Shown here in pieces: positions 23,467 through 34,959 of a DNA stretch of 64,000 nucleotides. The number at the start of each line of letters is the position of its first letter. The stretch's first letter is position 1. The stretch comes from Symsagittifera roscoffensis (taxonomy: Eukaryota; Xenacoelomorpha; Acoela; Convolutidae). The stretch covers positions 57,298,338 through 57,362,337 of the forward strand of contig NC_087064.1 in NCBI RefSeq assembly GCF_963678635.1. Reading direction: 5' to 3'. The position numbers and the translations under genes were made by a program. The notes beneath the pieces were generated by a model, which was not told where the DNA came from, ran no database searches, and was given only the letters and a program-made list of their open reading frames with translations.

Positions 23467-25563
23467 GTGCATAGACATTTGTGTCCAAGACATTTGTGTC
23501 CTTGACAAAACAGTCCGAAATGATAAAATTGTACCAGACATTTATGTCCCAGACAAAATTGTCCGAAATTGTTTTGCGAAATTAATTTCTTTGATTTGAC
23601 CTTGTGATCTTTAATGCTTTGTTGTTTTGAGGTTGTTTGATCGTTCTTTAAGTAGATTTAATGCGTACCAATTAACCATAGAACAGTCAAAGTGAAACAA
23701 AACTTTCATGAAAATTTTGAAATTTAAAAGCGCATTTGGTCAAGTGATGAAGTCATAAGTCTCAAGGTCAAAAGGTTTGAAGTTCAAATCTCGGGCTCGA
23801 CAAAAAATTTTAGTAATTTGGTCAATATTTGAAATTAAAAAACCCAAAAATGGGTAAACTAGGGCAAAGTTGAAATGGGTTGACTTGATTGAGCCAAAAG
23901 GGAAGAGGGTGGGAAAAGCTTGATTACATTGATCATTTTGCCATTTTCAAATCGGGTCTAGCTCAATTTTGAAATTTTCTGGGAAAAAATTCAACTTAGA
24001 AAAATTTATTGAAAATTATTGCTTCGCAATATCAACTTTGGAAAATAAATTGACTTTAAATTATAGTTTGATGTTGCTGCTGCGCCCTCTTAGGAAACTC
24101 AGAAGTTTACTTGGGTCGTAGGCCGCAACCAATTCTGAAAGGTTTTTGTCAAGTTTGACATAAAGAGGTTTTTTATAACGTGACACTCTTTGCCCTGCAC
24201 AGATTTTTTCGATCAAGATTTCAGCGTTTTTCTGTTCGTCTTGAAATTTTTCTAGGAGTTTGGGAAATGATGGGTGCTTGCCATTCACGAGTTTGACGAA
24301 GTTGCTATTCCAACCTTCAACAGCATTGTTGGTTCTGGGTCGCCCGGTTATTACACGTTGATGACAACTCCAGCTGTCAACCTCAAATCTGGGGTTTTGA
24401 CGAGTTCCATTTGCCTCCGAGAGCCGACCAACGTAATTGTCCTCAGAGTAATTGAAGATTGGGTGGGCTGTCTCAGGGCATGTCTTCTGAAGAGTTTCGA
24501 AAGCAGTAGAAACATCACTTACAGGCAGGAAAGCGATACTCAGCAGCATTCGGTCATGCTCTCGGAATTCCAGATCTAGACGCTTTGGCTCAAATGGAAA
24601 TAACAGTATTGAATTTTTACATTTTTGGATACTGAATTGAACGCATTTTTGACCGCTATTTCGAAATCAATGGTGGCTCGTTTAGGGAATTCAATGTCGA
24701 AGCAGCTCAAAAGTCGAAAATACGTTTCCTCTTTCTTGTCTGGAAGCAATGCATACACAATAGGAATCAGAATTCCCTCGACTGAAGCGTGGATTCAAAA
24801 TCAGTTAGGGATTGGGGTTCCTGCATTCTGGGCCGTTTTTCCTGTTTGACTCTATTAATTGTCCTCTGATTGGCAGAATAACTCGGGATTACTGCTGCAG
24901 TCTCTCTGTTGATGTCTCTTTGTACGGAAAGAATTGTTTGACGGGGTGGCTCATCTGACACAACTGCTCTTGTTTTGAGAGCTGTCCTGAATTTTCGTTT
25001 TTCAATATCGGCTGGATCGGGAAAATGACTGTGTTCATTTATGATAGTGACGTTATCTTGGAAAGTGCGCACACGGCCATTGCATTTCGATAAAACACAT
25101 CGCCACAAAATTGAGGTGTCTGTTAGAATCCGATGTTTGAAGTATGCGTATGCATCATAAACTAGCATTTCGTTGTTTTTATTTGTCATAAGAATTTCCA
25201 TTGCCAACACGAACTCGAGAGCAATAACAATGAAATTATGATCTCTCGTGTCTACGTTTGGCAACATTATCAATCAAGATATAATTGTGTAGGTATGTGT
25301 AAATGATTTGAGTCCTGTGTTAATTTCGTCTCTAATTTGCTACGCGAAGTAATTTCTGGTCTAAGTGCTCAGTTGCGTGGCCTTATCGATTTAATCCTTC
25401 CTATTGAGAGCTTATCAAATTAATCCGGTCATTAACTAGTGTGGCAATAGCCTGGACAATTTTGGGACAATTTTGTCTGGGAACCAAATGTCTTGGACAC
25501 TTTTTGCATTTTGGACTGTTTTTGCCGGGACATAAATGTCTGGGACACAAATGTTCTGACACG
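23467..25563 (-). mobile_element. Mutator-like DNA transposon (MULE), TIRs about 100 bp, 9-bp target duplication
   Basis: GACTGCTCG flanks the element on both sides (23458-23466 and 25564-25572). The left end, GTGCATAGACATTTGTGTCC onward to about 23570, is an imperfect inverted match to the right end from about 25457; both contain repeated GGACAYAAATGTC motifs. One extra base at 25563 is unexplained. The empty site, with a single GACTGCTCG joining the two flanks, exists at 31927-31935. A 9-bp duplication, long TIRs and a FLYWCH/MULE transposase together identify the superfamily. Outside the transposase the element (23571-24060 and 25274-25456) holds no other coding sequence. Confidence 0.92.
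24061..25273 (-). pseudogene. FLYWCH-type MULE transposase, frameshifted and internally deleted
   Basis: Three minus-strand pieces in three different frames. 24767-25273 has the FLYWCH zinc finger (YAYFKHR, LWRCVLSKCNGRV, HSHFPDP). 24576-24758 has part of the MULE core (YALLPDKKEETYF, TIDFEIAVKNAF, YCYFHLSQ). 24061-24549 has the C-terminal motif RPRTNNAVEGWNSNF followed by HPSFPKLLEKFQ. Between PQSLTDFE and YALLPDK, where related transposases carry several dozen residues including the first catalytic Asp in a DGTF-like motif, almost nothing remains. The enzyme is therefore almost certainly dead. Confidence 0.85.
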
Positions 25564-25981
25564 GACTGCTCGTATAACATGGCCAATCCAACTGTTTTTG
25601 GTTGAAAAAATGACGAAAAAACTGAAACTAATTTTTCAAGTTTTTATTCAATTTGTCATGCCACGAAATGAAATGATTTAGCGCCTAGCTTCTATATTCG
25701 AATTTAAAAAACGCACTATATTGGGCGTTTTTTCTCATTCGAAAGTGGCCAAATTGTCAAATTCGAACGTCAGGTTAGATTTTTTTTTTGGTTGGAGGAA
25801 TGATGACTGAAGTTTTTCTTACCGGTAATATGGTTTTTGAAACAAGTAAGCCTGCAAAAAATTATAAATTGAACCATGTTTCTAAATTCAAGCCATAACC
25901 CAAATAAAAAAGACGAGATTTTTCCTTCCTCTGCCCAGAGCTGCAAGTTTTTTTCGATTACATAAAAATTATCCAATTGCA

Positions 25982-26169
25982 GCCTGATGCCCTTGCACTC
26001 TTGAACTGAAGCGACTCAATTGTACCCGAAGCGTAAGATTCAATAGTAAAATTAGTACGCAGACTTTTTAGGCCATGGTAAACATATTTGGTCCTCAAAC
26101 TTAACCCTGAGAAAAGATCTTTAAGATACCATTAAATCCTTTCAGTTCAGGAGTGCAAGGGCATCAGGC
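25982..26169. mobile_element. 188-bp hairpin MITE
   Basis: GCCTGATGCCCTTGCACTC... (25982-26010) is inverted at 26141-26169 with one mismatch in 29 bp; a 130-bp centre separates the arms. No coding content and no clear target duplication. A folded transcript would form a long stem. Confidence 0.7.
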
Positions 26170-29100
26170 CATAATGCGTTTCGAGAAGATGAAACGCAAT
26201 AATTTTTACTTCGTTACACCATAAGTTTGAAGCGTGTGAGAGGCGGAGGTTTTGAAACAGGTGTTAATGCATTAACGCTACTTGCAACGCGATTTTGTTT
26301 AAACACACAAATGTTCTACTTTCATGAGATCAAATCAATGAATTGTCCCACACTAATTTTCACTAAAAAGAAATTAAGCTACCAAAAATGATCAAATTTG
26401 ACTATTTTTACAAGCCTGCACAATGCGAGATGTGAACAGTTAGCTTTGTGTCAGGTTTTCTCAATCCTGCTACCTGGGTTGTTTAAAATGTCTAATTCTC
26501 AAATAAAAAACTTGTAGTCAAACATTCCAGATAATTACATAATTTCTATGATACATTTTTCTTCAAAAAGAAAAGTTTATTATCGTTTTAGTTCAAATCA
26601 TAATTTCTTGGACTTATTCAGACTTTCGAAGAAAAAATAGAAATTTTGTGATCAGAATAAAGTCATTGAGTAAACAATTTTATTGAGCTTTTTTGAGAGA
26701 AATTGTTTTTTTTAGTCCAAGAGATAATGATGCCCTGAGTTCAACAAAAAAAAGATATTTCAACTAAAAAATTTTTGGTGAAATTTGGGGGTTTAAACTA
26801 TAACACATTAAATTAATGCTATTTTTGGGATACTATTGAGCGCTTGCATCAATTCTTACTGCTGTTTGTTATTATAAGATTGAAAAATTTTGCTTCTTGA
26901 TTGACTTAAACTGACAGTTTTCCGACAGTTTTCCGAATTTGAAAAGAAAATTAGATGAAAATGAAAATGTTCTTGTTTTTGAGCTCAAGGCATCAATATT
27001 CTCCAGACTCAACAATTCTATCAAAAAATGCTAGTTATTTTTTTTAAACTGAAAATTACTTCAAATACCTCAAGCAGCAGTTGAAACATTCAATGGATAT
27101 TTTTATAATGTGCATCAGAAAAGTATAATATGCTTCAGAACGCAACTGATGCATATTATACTTTTAAAAATCCATAGCAGAATTTTACTTGATTGTGATA
27201 AAAAGTTATCAAAAGGCCGGATAGGCCTAGACAAGATATGCTTTTTTATGAGCAGCACCATTTCAAAACCACCTAGGTGCTAAGAAACTTTAACTAAATG
27301 GTACTATTTGTTGTTCAAACCCTACAACTTAATTAATAGAAAATAATCTATCATTTCCCTAATATTTGTGATGTAAAAATCAAAAAAAAAACTACTATAA
27401 AAATCAAATGACTATCGTGGAGATTGCTGGATGTATAAACAAACTCCTATCTAAAACTTTGAATAGAAATAAATAATATTTTCATGTTTTCACGTTAACC
27501 TATTATTTGAAATTTTTGGCAATTAAATTTTCCGTTGCTTCGATTTTCCCAATTGCTTCGTTTCAATATCTTATTCTCTGAGTCCAAAATCGAATTTATC
27601 AAGATCTCAATTTTCGAATATTAACGCAAATGCTTGCTTATGTTTTGATAGGTCGTATATGTGCATTTTGTTCACTGACCATCTCTTGTAGGTTCATTTT
27701 CTTAAAAGTATTCCCAGAATTGTCTCACAATATTCCCTTGCTTTTGCTTCGTTTCAGGTGTTTGAGTAAATTTTTTTCTAACTGTGCCGCACACTACAAC
27801 CCTTTATTGCAGTTTTGGCATTTTTGACTGAAATAGGTTTTTTAAGATTAAATCAAGTTGAATTATTAAGTAATCCAAAAAAGTATGCAATCTGAAAAAT
27901 AAATAAAATTCGAAATGAAAAATAAAATAATCATGAACGAACTCAAAATACACTAGTTTTGGTCACAGGTTAGTTTTTTTGGTATTTGAAGACATCAACA
28001 CCTTTCAAACGGTATACAAAATGAATTTCTAGCTGTTTTCATTAAAAATCAAAATTTGTCTAATTGAAAAAAAATAACCCAAGCATACAAACTCCGTCGT
28101 TTTTGGAGCAATAAACAATCCAAAACTTGTTTAGAGGATGCGAAAAAATTGTTTTACAATAATCCACCGACTTTAAAAAATCCACTACTGGTAATTTGTT
28201 GATCAAAATATTCCCCTTTGCTTGTTACCATACCAGCAGCGAATTGAGGTTCAGCCCAATTAAAAAAAAAAACGATCAAACGAGCAAAAAATAAACCATG
28301 CGAAAATATGAAATAGGCTTCGCTCAAAAAACGACCCCGAGGCAAAGCAGAGGTTATTAAGCTTTGCACAGCATAACATTACTAGATTATTTTGAAAAAA
28401 AAACTGAAAAACATTGAGTTTAGTGGCATGTAATAATTTTGATATAATGATTTTCGAAAACTAGTAAACAAAATACTTTGATAAAAAAACTCACCTTTGC
28501 TGTTGCGAAGTGGCAGAGTTTCAGTGGTTTGTGCAGTTAAAAACATTTCAAAATAATCAGTCCGAAAAGCAAAAAAATACAAAAAAAAACAAAAACTGAC
28601 AAAAAACTAGCAGAAAAACAACAAAGGACTTAAAAATAGCCGGAAACTTTGAAAAATGAAAGCTCAATTTTTTTATGAATTTTGCCAGGTTTTAACAAAT
28701 AAACGATGAACGAAAAACTAACTATAACAAACAAAAACTGAGAATACAATAGAAGCAAACATTGCCGGTCGCGGTGGAAGCAGCAAAAAAATCATGATTG
28801 CATAAAAATTTAGTGAGCACAATTAGAAAATATTTTTAAAAAAAACGGGGAAAAACCTAAAAATAGAAGCATTTAATGAAACAAAAGTTTGCATAAAACA
28901 CACAAAGGGCGACATGTGGATATTGGCTTAGAAATCCGCACCCAATTTTCCAGAATTGACAACCCTCTTAATTTGTGCAAGCAGTTGCATCGTTTCCTTC
29001 ACATCAATGGTTGGTCGCATCATATCCTCCTTTAACCGGAAACAACTACAATTTAATTCTACGAAAGTACTTGAATGCCAACTCTTGGTCGCCACTCCCT

Positions 29101-29197
29101 TGATTTGACAGAAATTGAATATTTTAAAATTCCACCGAGCTCCCCATCTCAAAAACAAAACCATCAATTTTTCCAATTTTTTATTGCCTATTTTATT
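26170..29197. other. Non-coding, AT-rich stretch
   Basis: No reading frame here has a recognisable motif or convincing length. One short hairpin lies at 27119-27165. Homopolymer A/T runs are common. Confidence 0.6.
27119..27165. repeat. Perfect 15-bp stem hairpin
   Basis: AAAAGTATAATATGC (27119-27133) is exactly inverted at 27151-27165 around a 17-nt loop. The flanks GGATATTTTTA and TAAAAATCC can extend the stem imperfectly. It could be a small MITE remnant; a small-RNA precursor cannot be judged from sequence alone. Confidence 0.55.
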
Positions 29198-29240
29198 GGG
29201 GCAGTACAACAGTGCCGAAAATCAAACTCTTGTTCAACAG
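29198..29240. mobile_element. Fragment of AACAGTGCCGAA MITE family
   Basis: GGGGCAGTACAACAGTGCCGAA followed by TTGTTCAACAGT matches the left end of the full copy at 49755-50115. It is broken at about 29236 by TCCCGGGATGACC, the terminus of a different inverted-repeat family. Confidence 0.6.
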
Positions 29241-29259
29241 TTCCCGGGATGACCAAAAA

Positions 29260-30180
29260 TACTAGTCATACAATTTCTATATATGGAAAAATGCTAGTCA
29301 TACACTTTCCATGCAATTCCATATATACAGAAAATTGCATGAAAGGTCTATGATTAGTATTTTTTTCATATATGGAAATTGTATAACTAGCATTTTTCCA
29401 TAAACCAAAAATATTGATTTTTTACATTTTAATTTCTCAATAATTTTTGGCTGTGTTCGTAACCGAACACAAATGACATGAACCTTGATTACTCAAACGT
29501 AGTAACCAACGGTTTGGCCGTCTCGCATTAACAATGCATTGGAAACAGCCTGATATGTGTTACTTCTGTTTCAGACAATTAACATAACGAAAGTAGTGAA
29601 CTTTTAAATTTTGGCAATAATTTTCAAAGATTATTATTTCTAAAATTTGAATGTTTAAATTACCAGACATTGATCAAGGCATACAAAAACATCTCATACA
29701 AAAGAAAGAGGAGTTTTAAGCGTTTTTGAAAAAAGTTACGAAGAGAAAAGGAAAAAAAATCCAATATTAGTATATCCAGCAGGACTACGTTATACACACA
29801 AAAAATTAAATTTTGCATGCTGAATTTTTTTTTCAAAAAATGTTTGTTTGAATACGAAAATCAATTTGCAGTTGAAAAAAAAACACAAAAAATTTTTGGG
29901 GGCAATTTCAAAAATACTTAGAAAAATCTTTGTCGTCGCCATCAAAAAAATGCTAGTCATACAATTTCCATATATGGAAATTGTATGACTAGTGTTTTTT
30001 TTTCAGAAAACAAAAATAAAAAAAGTCAAAGTTTTCAGTCGTAGCAGCCCAAAAAACGCTTAAATGTTTTGCCAGCAGTTGAATTGATTGTTCAAAGCTT
30101 TTTTTTCACAAAAAAAAAAGTTAAAAAAAATTCTTATCATACAATTTCCATATATGGAAATTGTATGAGTACCATTTTTT
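29260..30180. repeat. Cluster of long palindromes, core TAGTCATACAATTTCC
   Basis: A perfect 40-bp palindrome lies at 29953-29992 (CTAGTCATACAATTTCCATA and its mirror) between an A-run and a T-run. A 32-bp perfect one lies at 30137-30168. A degenerate nested pair occupies about 29265-29400. Related imperfect copies lie at 35605-35720, 36204-36260 and about 36360-36425. No genes are seen between them. Confidence 0.85.
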
Positions 30181-30391
30181 TTTCATACCATTTTTTTCCT
30201 TTTTTTATGAAGAGATACCAATTTCGATACCAAAACAACTATAAAACACTTTTGAAACTTGATTAAACTCATTTTGCTTCTTTTTTTATCGAAACCCATG
30301 AAACTTAAGATTTGTTCCAATTCATCAGCGGTCAAAAACAATTTGAAACTTTTGCATTTTTCTGATGTTTTTATATTTGTCTAATATTATT

Positions 30392-30600
30392 GGGGACGTT
30401 CAACAGTGCCGAAGTACAACAGTGCCGAAAAAAGCGGTAAAACTTCAGAATAATTTACACGCATTTTCTAAAGAGCGGAAAATTATTGGCACTAATTATC
30501 AAAGGAAATCACTCCAATTTCGGCGCCAAAATGTCTGCAACTGAAACTTAAACAATTATTTTGGCGCCCAAGTTTGAGATTTTCGAAACTGCCTGTTTTT
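30392..30600. mobile_element. Truncated AACAGTGCCGAA MITE
   Basis: GGGGACGTTCAACAGTGCCG, then the tandem repeat GAAGTACAACAGTGCCGAA and the inner blocks TTTCGGCGCCAAAATGTCTG and TTATTTTGGCGCC, align with the reverse complement of 50115-49900. The far end is missing; it runs into a block starting GCCTGTTTTTCAAGCGATTT that is also found at 39418. Confidence 0.7.
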
Positions 30601-31443
30601 CAAGCGATTTTGAGCAATACAGTGTTTTAGAAAGAAAAATAGCAATCTCAAGTCGAACGTCGATTATCAAAATTAATCAATTGTCGTTTAATTAAAAGAA
30701 ATTAAATGAAGCAAAATAACGCTTCTCTTATAACGAAACCCATGAAATTTAAATTTTGTTTCAATTTTTGGCGGTCAGTGACAATTTGAAAATTTGCGTT
30801 TTCCGCAGTCTTGATATTCGGCTAAGATTGTTTCATGGAGTCCCTGGAAATGTCTACTTTCTTTGAGATTTTCACGCTTTCTTTCCAAATTTTAAAAATG
30901 AGATCTGATTGGCTGATTTTTATTTTCGCCCATATGATCATTCGCCTAAGACATATTTCACCGACAAAAAGGGCCAGTTTAATTGATGCCGTTTGTTAAA
31001 CAAACAAAAGTTCCCCCAATCGCGGCGTCGAATTTTTTTCTGAGCAAACAATTATCTCAGCAAGTTGTCAATTTCCAAAAAAAGGTACAAGTTAACTTCA
31101 TCGCTTCTAAAAATCAATTTGGGTGGAACGAATTAATCGGTTCAATGCTTGGTTTTCAGCCAATCTCAATTGCAAATTTTAGCGAATTTAACACCCAGCG
31201 CTGAGCGAATTTTTTCTAAATAAAAAAATGGGGAGGAAGATCTTACCTTGATCTAGTTAAGGGGGAGGATGTTGACTTGATACCAAAAAGTTATTCACGC
31301 AAAGCTGCCAACTATTCGCTATTACATAGAATGGGCCTTAAAGTGTCAAAGTACAAGAAGACCGGAACTGAAAATGTGTTCAACAGTCTCAAAAGTCTGC
31401 ACAATATCATTTGACGTTTTTTTTTTCAGTTTTAGATGTTTCT
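30601..31443. other. Non-coding mosaic of dispersed repeat pieces
   Basis: 30601-30720 resembles 39418-39530. 31219-31310 contains GGGGAGGAAGATCTTACCTT and GGGGGAGGATGTTGACTTG, repeated at 40003-40072 and, loosely, at 46663-46730. No coding sequence. Confidence 0.55.
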
Positions 31444-32256
31444 ATTTTTTCATTGTATGAATAAAAAAATTTGTTGCACTCTATATCTCAGAATTGTTTT
31501 TTAAAATGATTTTAATAGATAGTAAAGTGTGTAATAAATGATCCTTTTGTTTTTTTAAATATTATTTTGTCCTAACTAAAAAGACAAAAAGTTACTATGA
31601 CAGCAAAGTACAAAAAATAGCGTTAAAATACTTAAAATGAACTAATTGAGCTGTGGCGGTTTCTAGTTCTCAGAAACATATTCTCAGAAAATACTCTCGT
31701 CAACATTAGAGGGAAAGCTAAGAAGGGTAGGTTACTTATTACTTTTATATCTTTGACTAATTAACTATAAAACCTAACAAGCTCTACTCGCTTTCCCATA
31801 AAAACAAAAAACCAAAAATTATTTCTTTTGTCGTTATGAATTCTTTTCAATGACAATTGATATCATAAAATAACTTTTATCAATTTGTTACTGACTAAAC
31901 TTGATATGGTTAAGTCAAACAAGACAGACTGCTCGTATAACATGGCCAATCCAACTGTTTTTGGTTGAAAAAATGACTTTTTGTTGAAAGTTTTTATTCA
32001 ATTTGTCATGCCACGAAATTTTTTCATTGTATGAATAAAAAAACTTGTTGCACTCTATATCTCAGAATTGTTTTTTAAAATGATTTTAATAGATAGTAAA
32101 ATGTGTAATAAATGATCCTTTTGTTTTTTTAAATATTATTTTGTCCTAACTAAAAAGACAAAAAGTTACTATGACAGCAAAGTACAAAAAATAGCGTTAA
32201 AGTACTTAAAATGAACTAATTGAGCTGTGGCGGTTTCTAGTTCTCAGAAACATATT
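31444..32256. repeat. Two 239-bp direct repeats enclosing a gypsy-LTR-tail fragment
   Basis: 31444-31682 and 32018-32256 match with about three substitutions. The 335 bp between them match the last part of the gypsy LTR (23234-23300), its flank to 23466 and then 25573-25672. The middle therefore carries the uninserted form of the MULE target, with a single GACTGCTCG at 31927-31935. No coding capacity; the unit looks like a miniature LTR structure but has no primer site. Confidence 0.75.
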
Positions 32257-32500
32257 GGAAGAATTGTGCGTAGCGTTAACTTATAGTAATTTTGATTTCC
32301 ATACAACACAAATTCCAGTAACTGGCTGGAGTCTAGCATATTCCCCCAAGCTCTAGCTGGCACAGAAAACCTTCCAAACATCGTGAATGGCAATTATGCG
32401 AGAAAACAACCCCGGTAAATCTACCAGTAAGTTGCATACGTTAACACTTTTCACACGTCTAAAACGAATGTTATCTTTACCCATTGACGGCAACCCGTCA
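32257..32500. repeat. Partial copy of the segment also found at 37187-37290 and 49070-49260
   Basis: CTGGCACAGAAAACCTTCC..., ACAACCCCGGTAAAT and CCATTGACGGCAACCC align with the two other copies. The copy resumes at 34406 (CACTGAAACTAAAATGGG, compare 37270-37290), showing that 32501-34405 was inserted into it. Confidence 0.6.
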
Positions 32501-33350
32501 CCCGGGCTGAGGTGCTCGACTCATGATTCGAACGAATGGTTGAACGATGTCCGTTTTTGACTTTACCGGACATTGTTCGACTTTGCTCGACTTTGTTAGA
32601 CTATAGTGGACATTTTTCGACTTTGTTAGACTTTGTTAGACTTTAAGGGACATTGTTCGACTTTGTTCGACTTTATCGGGAATTAGCAGAAGAGTCCTGA
32701 CTTACAACGAAATTCGGACATCAATTGACTGTATCTGTCAAATCATCTTTCAAAAACCTCAACCTGGGCAGCCACAAAATATAATAGAAAATGCCACAAA
32801 ATTCAGCATCATAGATCCGTGTAGCCCGAGTTGAGTTGTTGGACTAACGTTTCAATCAAACAGACCAAAAATGGCTATGTTTTGATCGGTTCGTTTAAAA
32901 ATGGCTATGTTTTGACCGACTCGACCCAATTTTGCTATGTTTTGACCGACTTGATTAAAGAAAAAATGGCTTCAATTGTGTTTGTTGTAAGCTAACTATG
33001 TTGCGACTGACTGGACCTAAGCTGGCTATGTTTCGACCGACTCGACCAAAGGATAAAGTGTTCGACAGTGTTTGAAGCGAGCCAATTATATTTTGAATGA
33101 CTGAATAAAATTAGCGTTGTTTCCAACGTCTCAACTAAGCAAAATGTTTTCAACTGTAATCAACGCAGCTGAGTTTAAAAAAATTCCTAAAATTTCAGTT
33201 TAATGAATCAATCAGAACTGGAAATAAGGGTAATAGGCCAATGCGGAGACGTTGCGACTTTCCAGACCAAGGCGGAGACGGCGTAATTTTCCAGGCTAAG
33301 GCGGAGGCAGCGCGCCTTTCTGGACCAAGGCGGCGACGGCGCGACTTTCC

Positions 33351-33484
33351 TAACGCTTATCTCAAAACTACTGAAACTGCACTGAGTTTTGATTGCTCGA
33401 AACTGTTTAAAAACCTTTTCTGACCTCTCAGTGAAAAAACAGGTCGTTTTATTTTTTGTCAGGTTTTGGAAGGTGTAAATTTTG
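33351..33484. repeat. 134-bp exact duplicate of 34671-34804
   Basis: TAACGCTTATCTCAAAACTA through AGGTGTAAATTTTG is identical in both places at an offset of 1,320 bp. One copy lies inside the CCCGGG element and the other outside it. Exact identity implies a recent copying event. Confidence 0.9.
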
Positions 33485-34055
33485 AGTTTTTTTTGGATTT
33501 ACTAATCTTCAATATCAATCGATTGTCTTATATTTCACAGGCGAAGAGTGTGCAGCGCCTTTTTAAATGTTTTTTAGCAATAATTTTAAATATATTTTGG
33601 AAACATAATTTTAATTATATTTTGGTTTCGAGTATAGGGTGTAAAGTTTTTTTCTAATATTAGCTTCGTGGTAAGTGTGTTTCATTTATTTATCGTTCGT
33701 TTTTGTTTGTTAATATTTATTTAACTTTACTGATTTATGTTTGATTTGGATAATTTATAGCTTTTTCAGTTTTTGTGGTAAATATTGTTGTTGCCCTAAA
33801 AAGATTGCTTATATTTCACGTTGGGACCATATGTAGGCCTTCTCGTGGCGGTCCTGTAGATGATCAGCAAATTTGTTGATATAGCTAACTTCACAATGAA
33901 AATACATATATACTGGATGATTTTGAGATTTGCATCTGTATAACGCTTATGCCAGCAAAAAAATCCGACAACAATTCCACTACTTCAGCTTTGCGTGATC
34001 CATGTTGCGACTTTGCGCGACCCATGTTGCGTTTTGCGCGACCCGAGTTTAAGTT

Positions 34056-34312
34056 GCGACCCTGTTCGACTCATGATTCGACCCTGTTCGACTCATGATT
34101 TGACCCTATTCGACTCATGATTCGACCCTGTTCGACTCATGATTTGACCCCGTTCGACTCATGATTCGATCCTGTTCGACTCATGATTCGACCATGTTCG
34201 ACTCATGGTTCGACCCTGTTCGACTCATGATTCGACCCTGTTCGACTCATGATTCGACCCTGTTCGACTCATGATTCGACTCTGTTCGACCCATGATTCG
34301 CCTTTGTTCGAC
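34056..34312. repeat. 22-bp minisatellite TTCGACTCATGATTCGACCCTG, about 12 copies
   Basis: Near-perfect head-to-tail copies with occasional substitutions. The core TCGACTCATGATTCGA is the inner part of the element's own terminal inverted repeat (32516-32531). Confidence 0.95.
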
Positions 34313-34670
34313 TATAGTGTTCGTTCGACCGTCTTAATTTGCGACGAAAATCGGACTCCGTTCGACTGTGTTGGTCGAATCATGAGTCGAACACCTCAAC
34401 CCGGGCACTGAAACTAAAATGGGTGAATTTACTTCCGGGTAGAGGGTGTTTATTCGACACAGAAAAATATGATTGCCGGTATAAATCGCTCTTGCACGCT
34501 TTTGCGTCCCGGGTCAAGGTTGGGGTTTTATGATCAGACTACGGCGACCAATACTTGGCACTTTCAGTCTGGCGCGAATAAAATTGGTTGTTTTCAGACC
34601 GTCACCACCAAAATTTGTCCATTCCAGACTTTGCAAGTCGAGGAGATGTGTCCACTACCGGCTTGAAGTT

Positions 34671-34804
34671 TAACGCTTATCTCAAAACTACTGAAACTGC
34701 ACTGAGTTTTGATTGCTCGAAACTGTTTAAAAACCTTTTCTGACCTCTCAGTGAAAAAACAGGTCGTTTTATTTTTTGTCAGGTTTTGGAAGGTGTAAAT
34801 TTTG
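34671..34804. repeat. 134-bp exact duplicate of 33351-33484
   Basis: See the partner copy. From here to about 34960 no other feature is recognised. Confidence 0.9.
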
Positions 34805-34959
34805 GAAGCTGGCCTTAAGAATATTTAACCAAGACCAACAGGATCGAAAAATGTTGAACAGCAACCGAAGAAAAGGCAAACCACAACGAGCACGACTTTT
34901 GCGACAATTGCACTTTTTTTCACTTTTTTTTGAATATTTTGCATAAGATAAACAAAAGT

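Larger units (their letters stand above)
23301..25672. repeat. Older repeat split by the MULE
   Basis: Outside the MULE, 23301-23466 joined to 25573-25672 matches 31766-32017 as one continuous stretch (ATAAAACCTAACAAGCTCTA through TCATGCCACGAAAT). It borders the gypsy 5' LTR directly. From 25673 to 25981 I see no feature. Confidence 0.75.
32501..34405. mobile_element. 1.9-kb inverted-repeat element ending in CCCGGGTTGAGGT
   Basis: CCCGGGCTGAGGTGCTCGAC... (32501-32531) is inverted at 34375-34405 with two mismatches in 31 bp. Inner termini of the same type occur at about 32757-32767 (CCTCAACCTGGGC) and about 32826 (CCCGAGTTGAG), so it may be nested or composite. The interior has 11-bp GACTTTGTTAG repeats (32570-32690), ATGGCTATGTTTTGA repeats (32870-32950) and the 22-bp minisatellite below. 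No transposase frame. Insertion into the host copy left no clear target duplication (0-2 bp). Confidence 0.65.

Noticed and set aside
23720-23800. tRNA-like sequence (TGGTCAAGTGATGAAG, then GTTCAAATCTC) inside the MULE
   Set aside because: A- and B-box-like words are present, but the acceptor arms do not pair and no anticodon stem is convincing; at most a SINE or tRNA relic.
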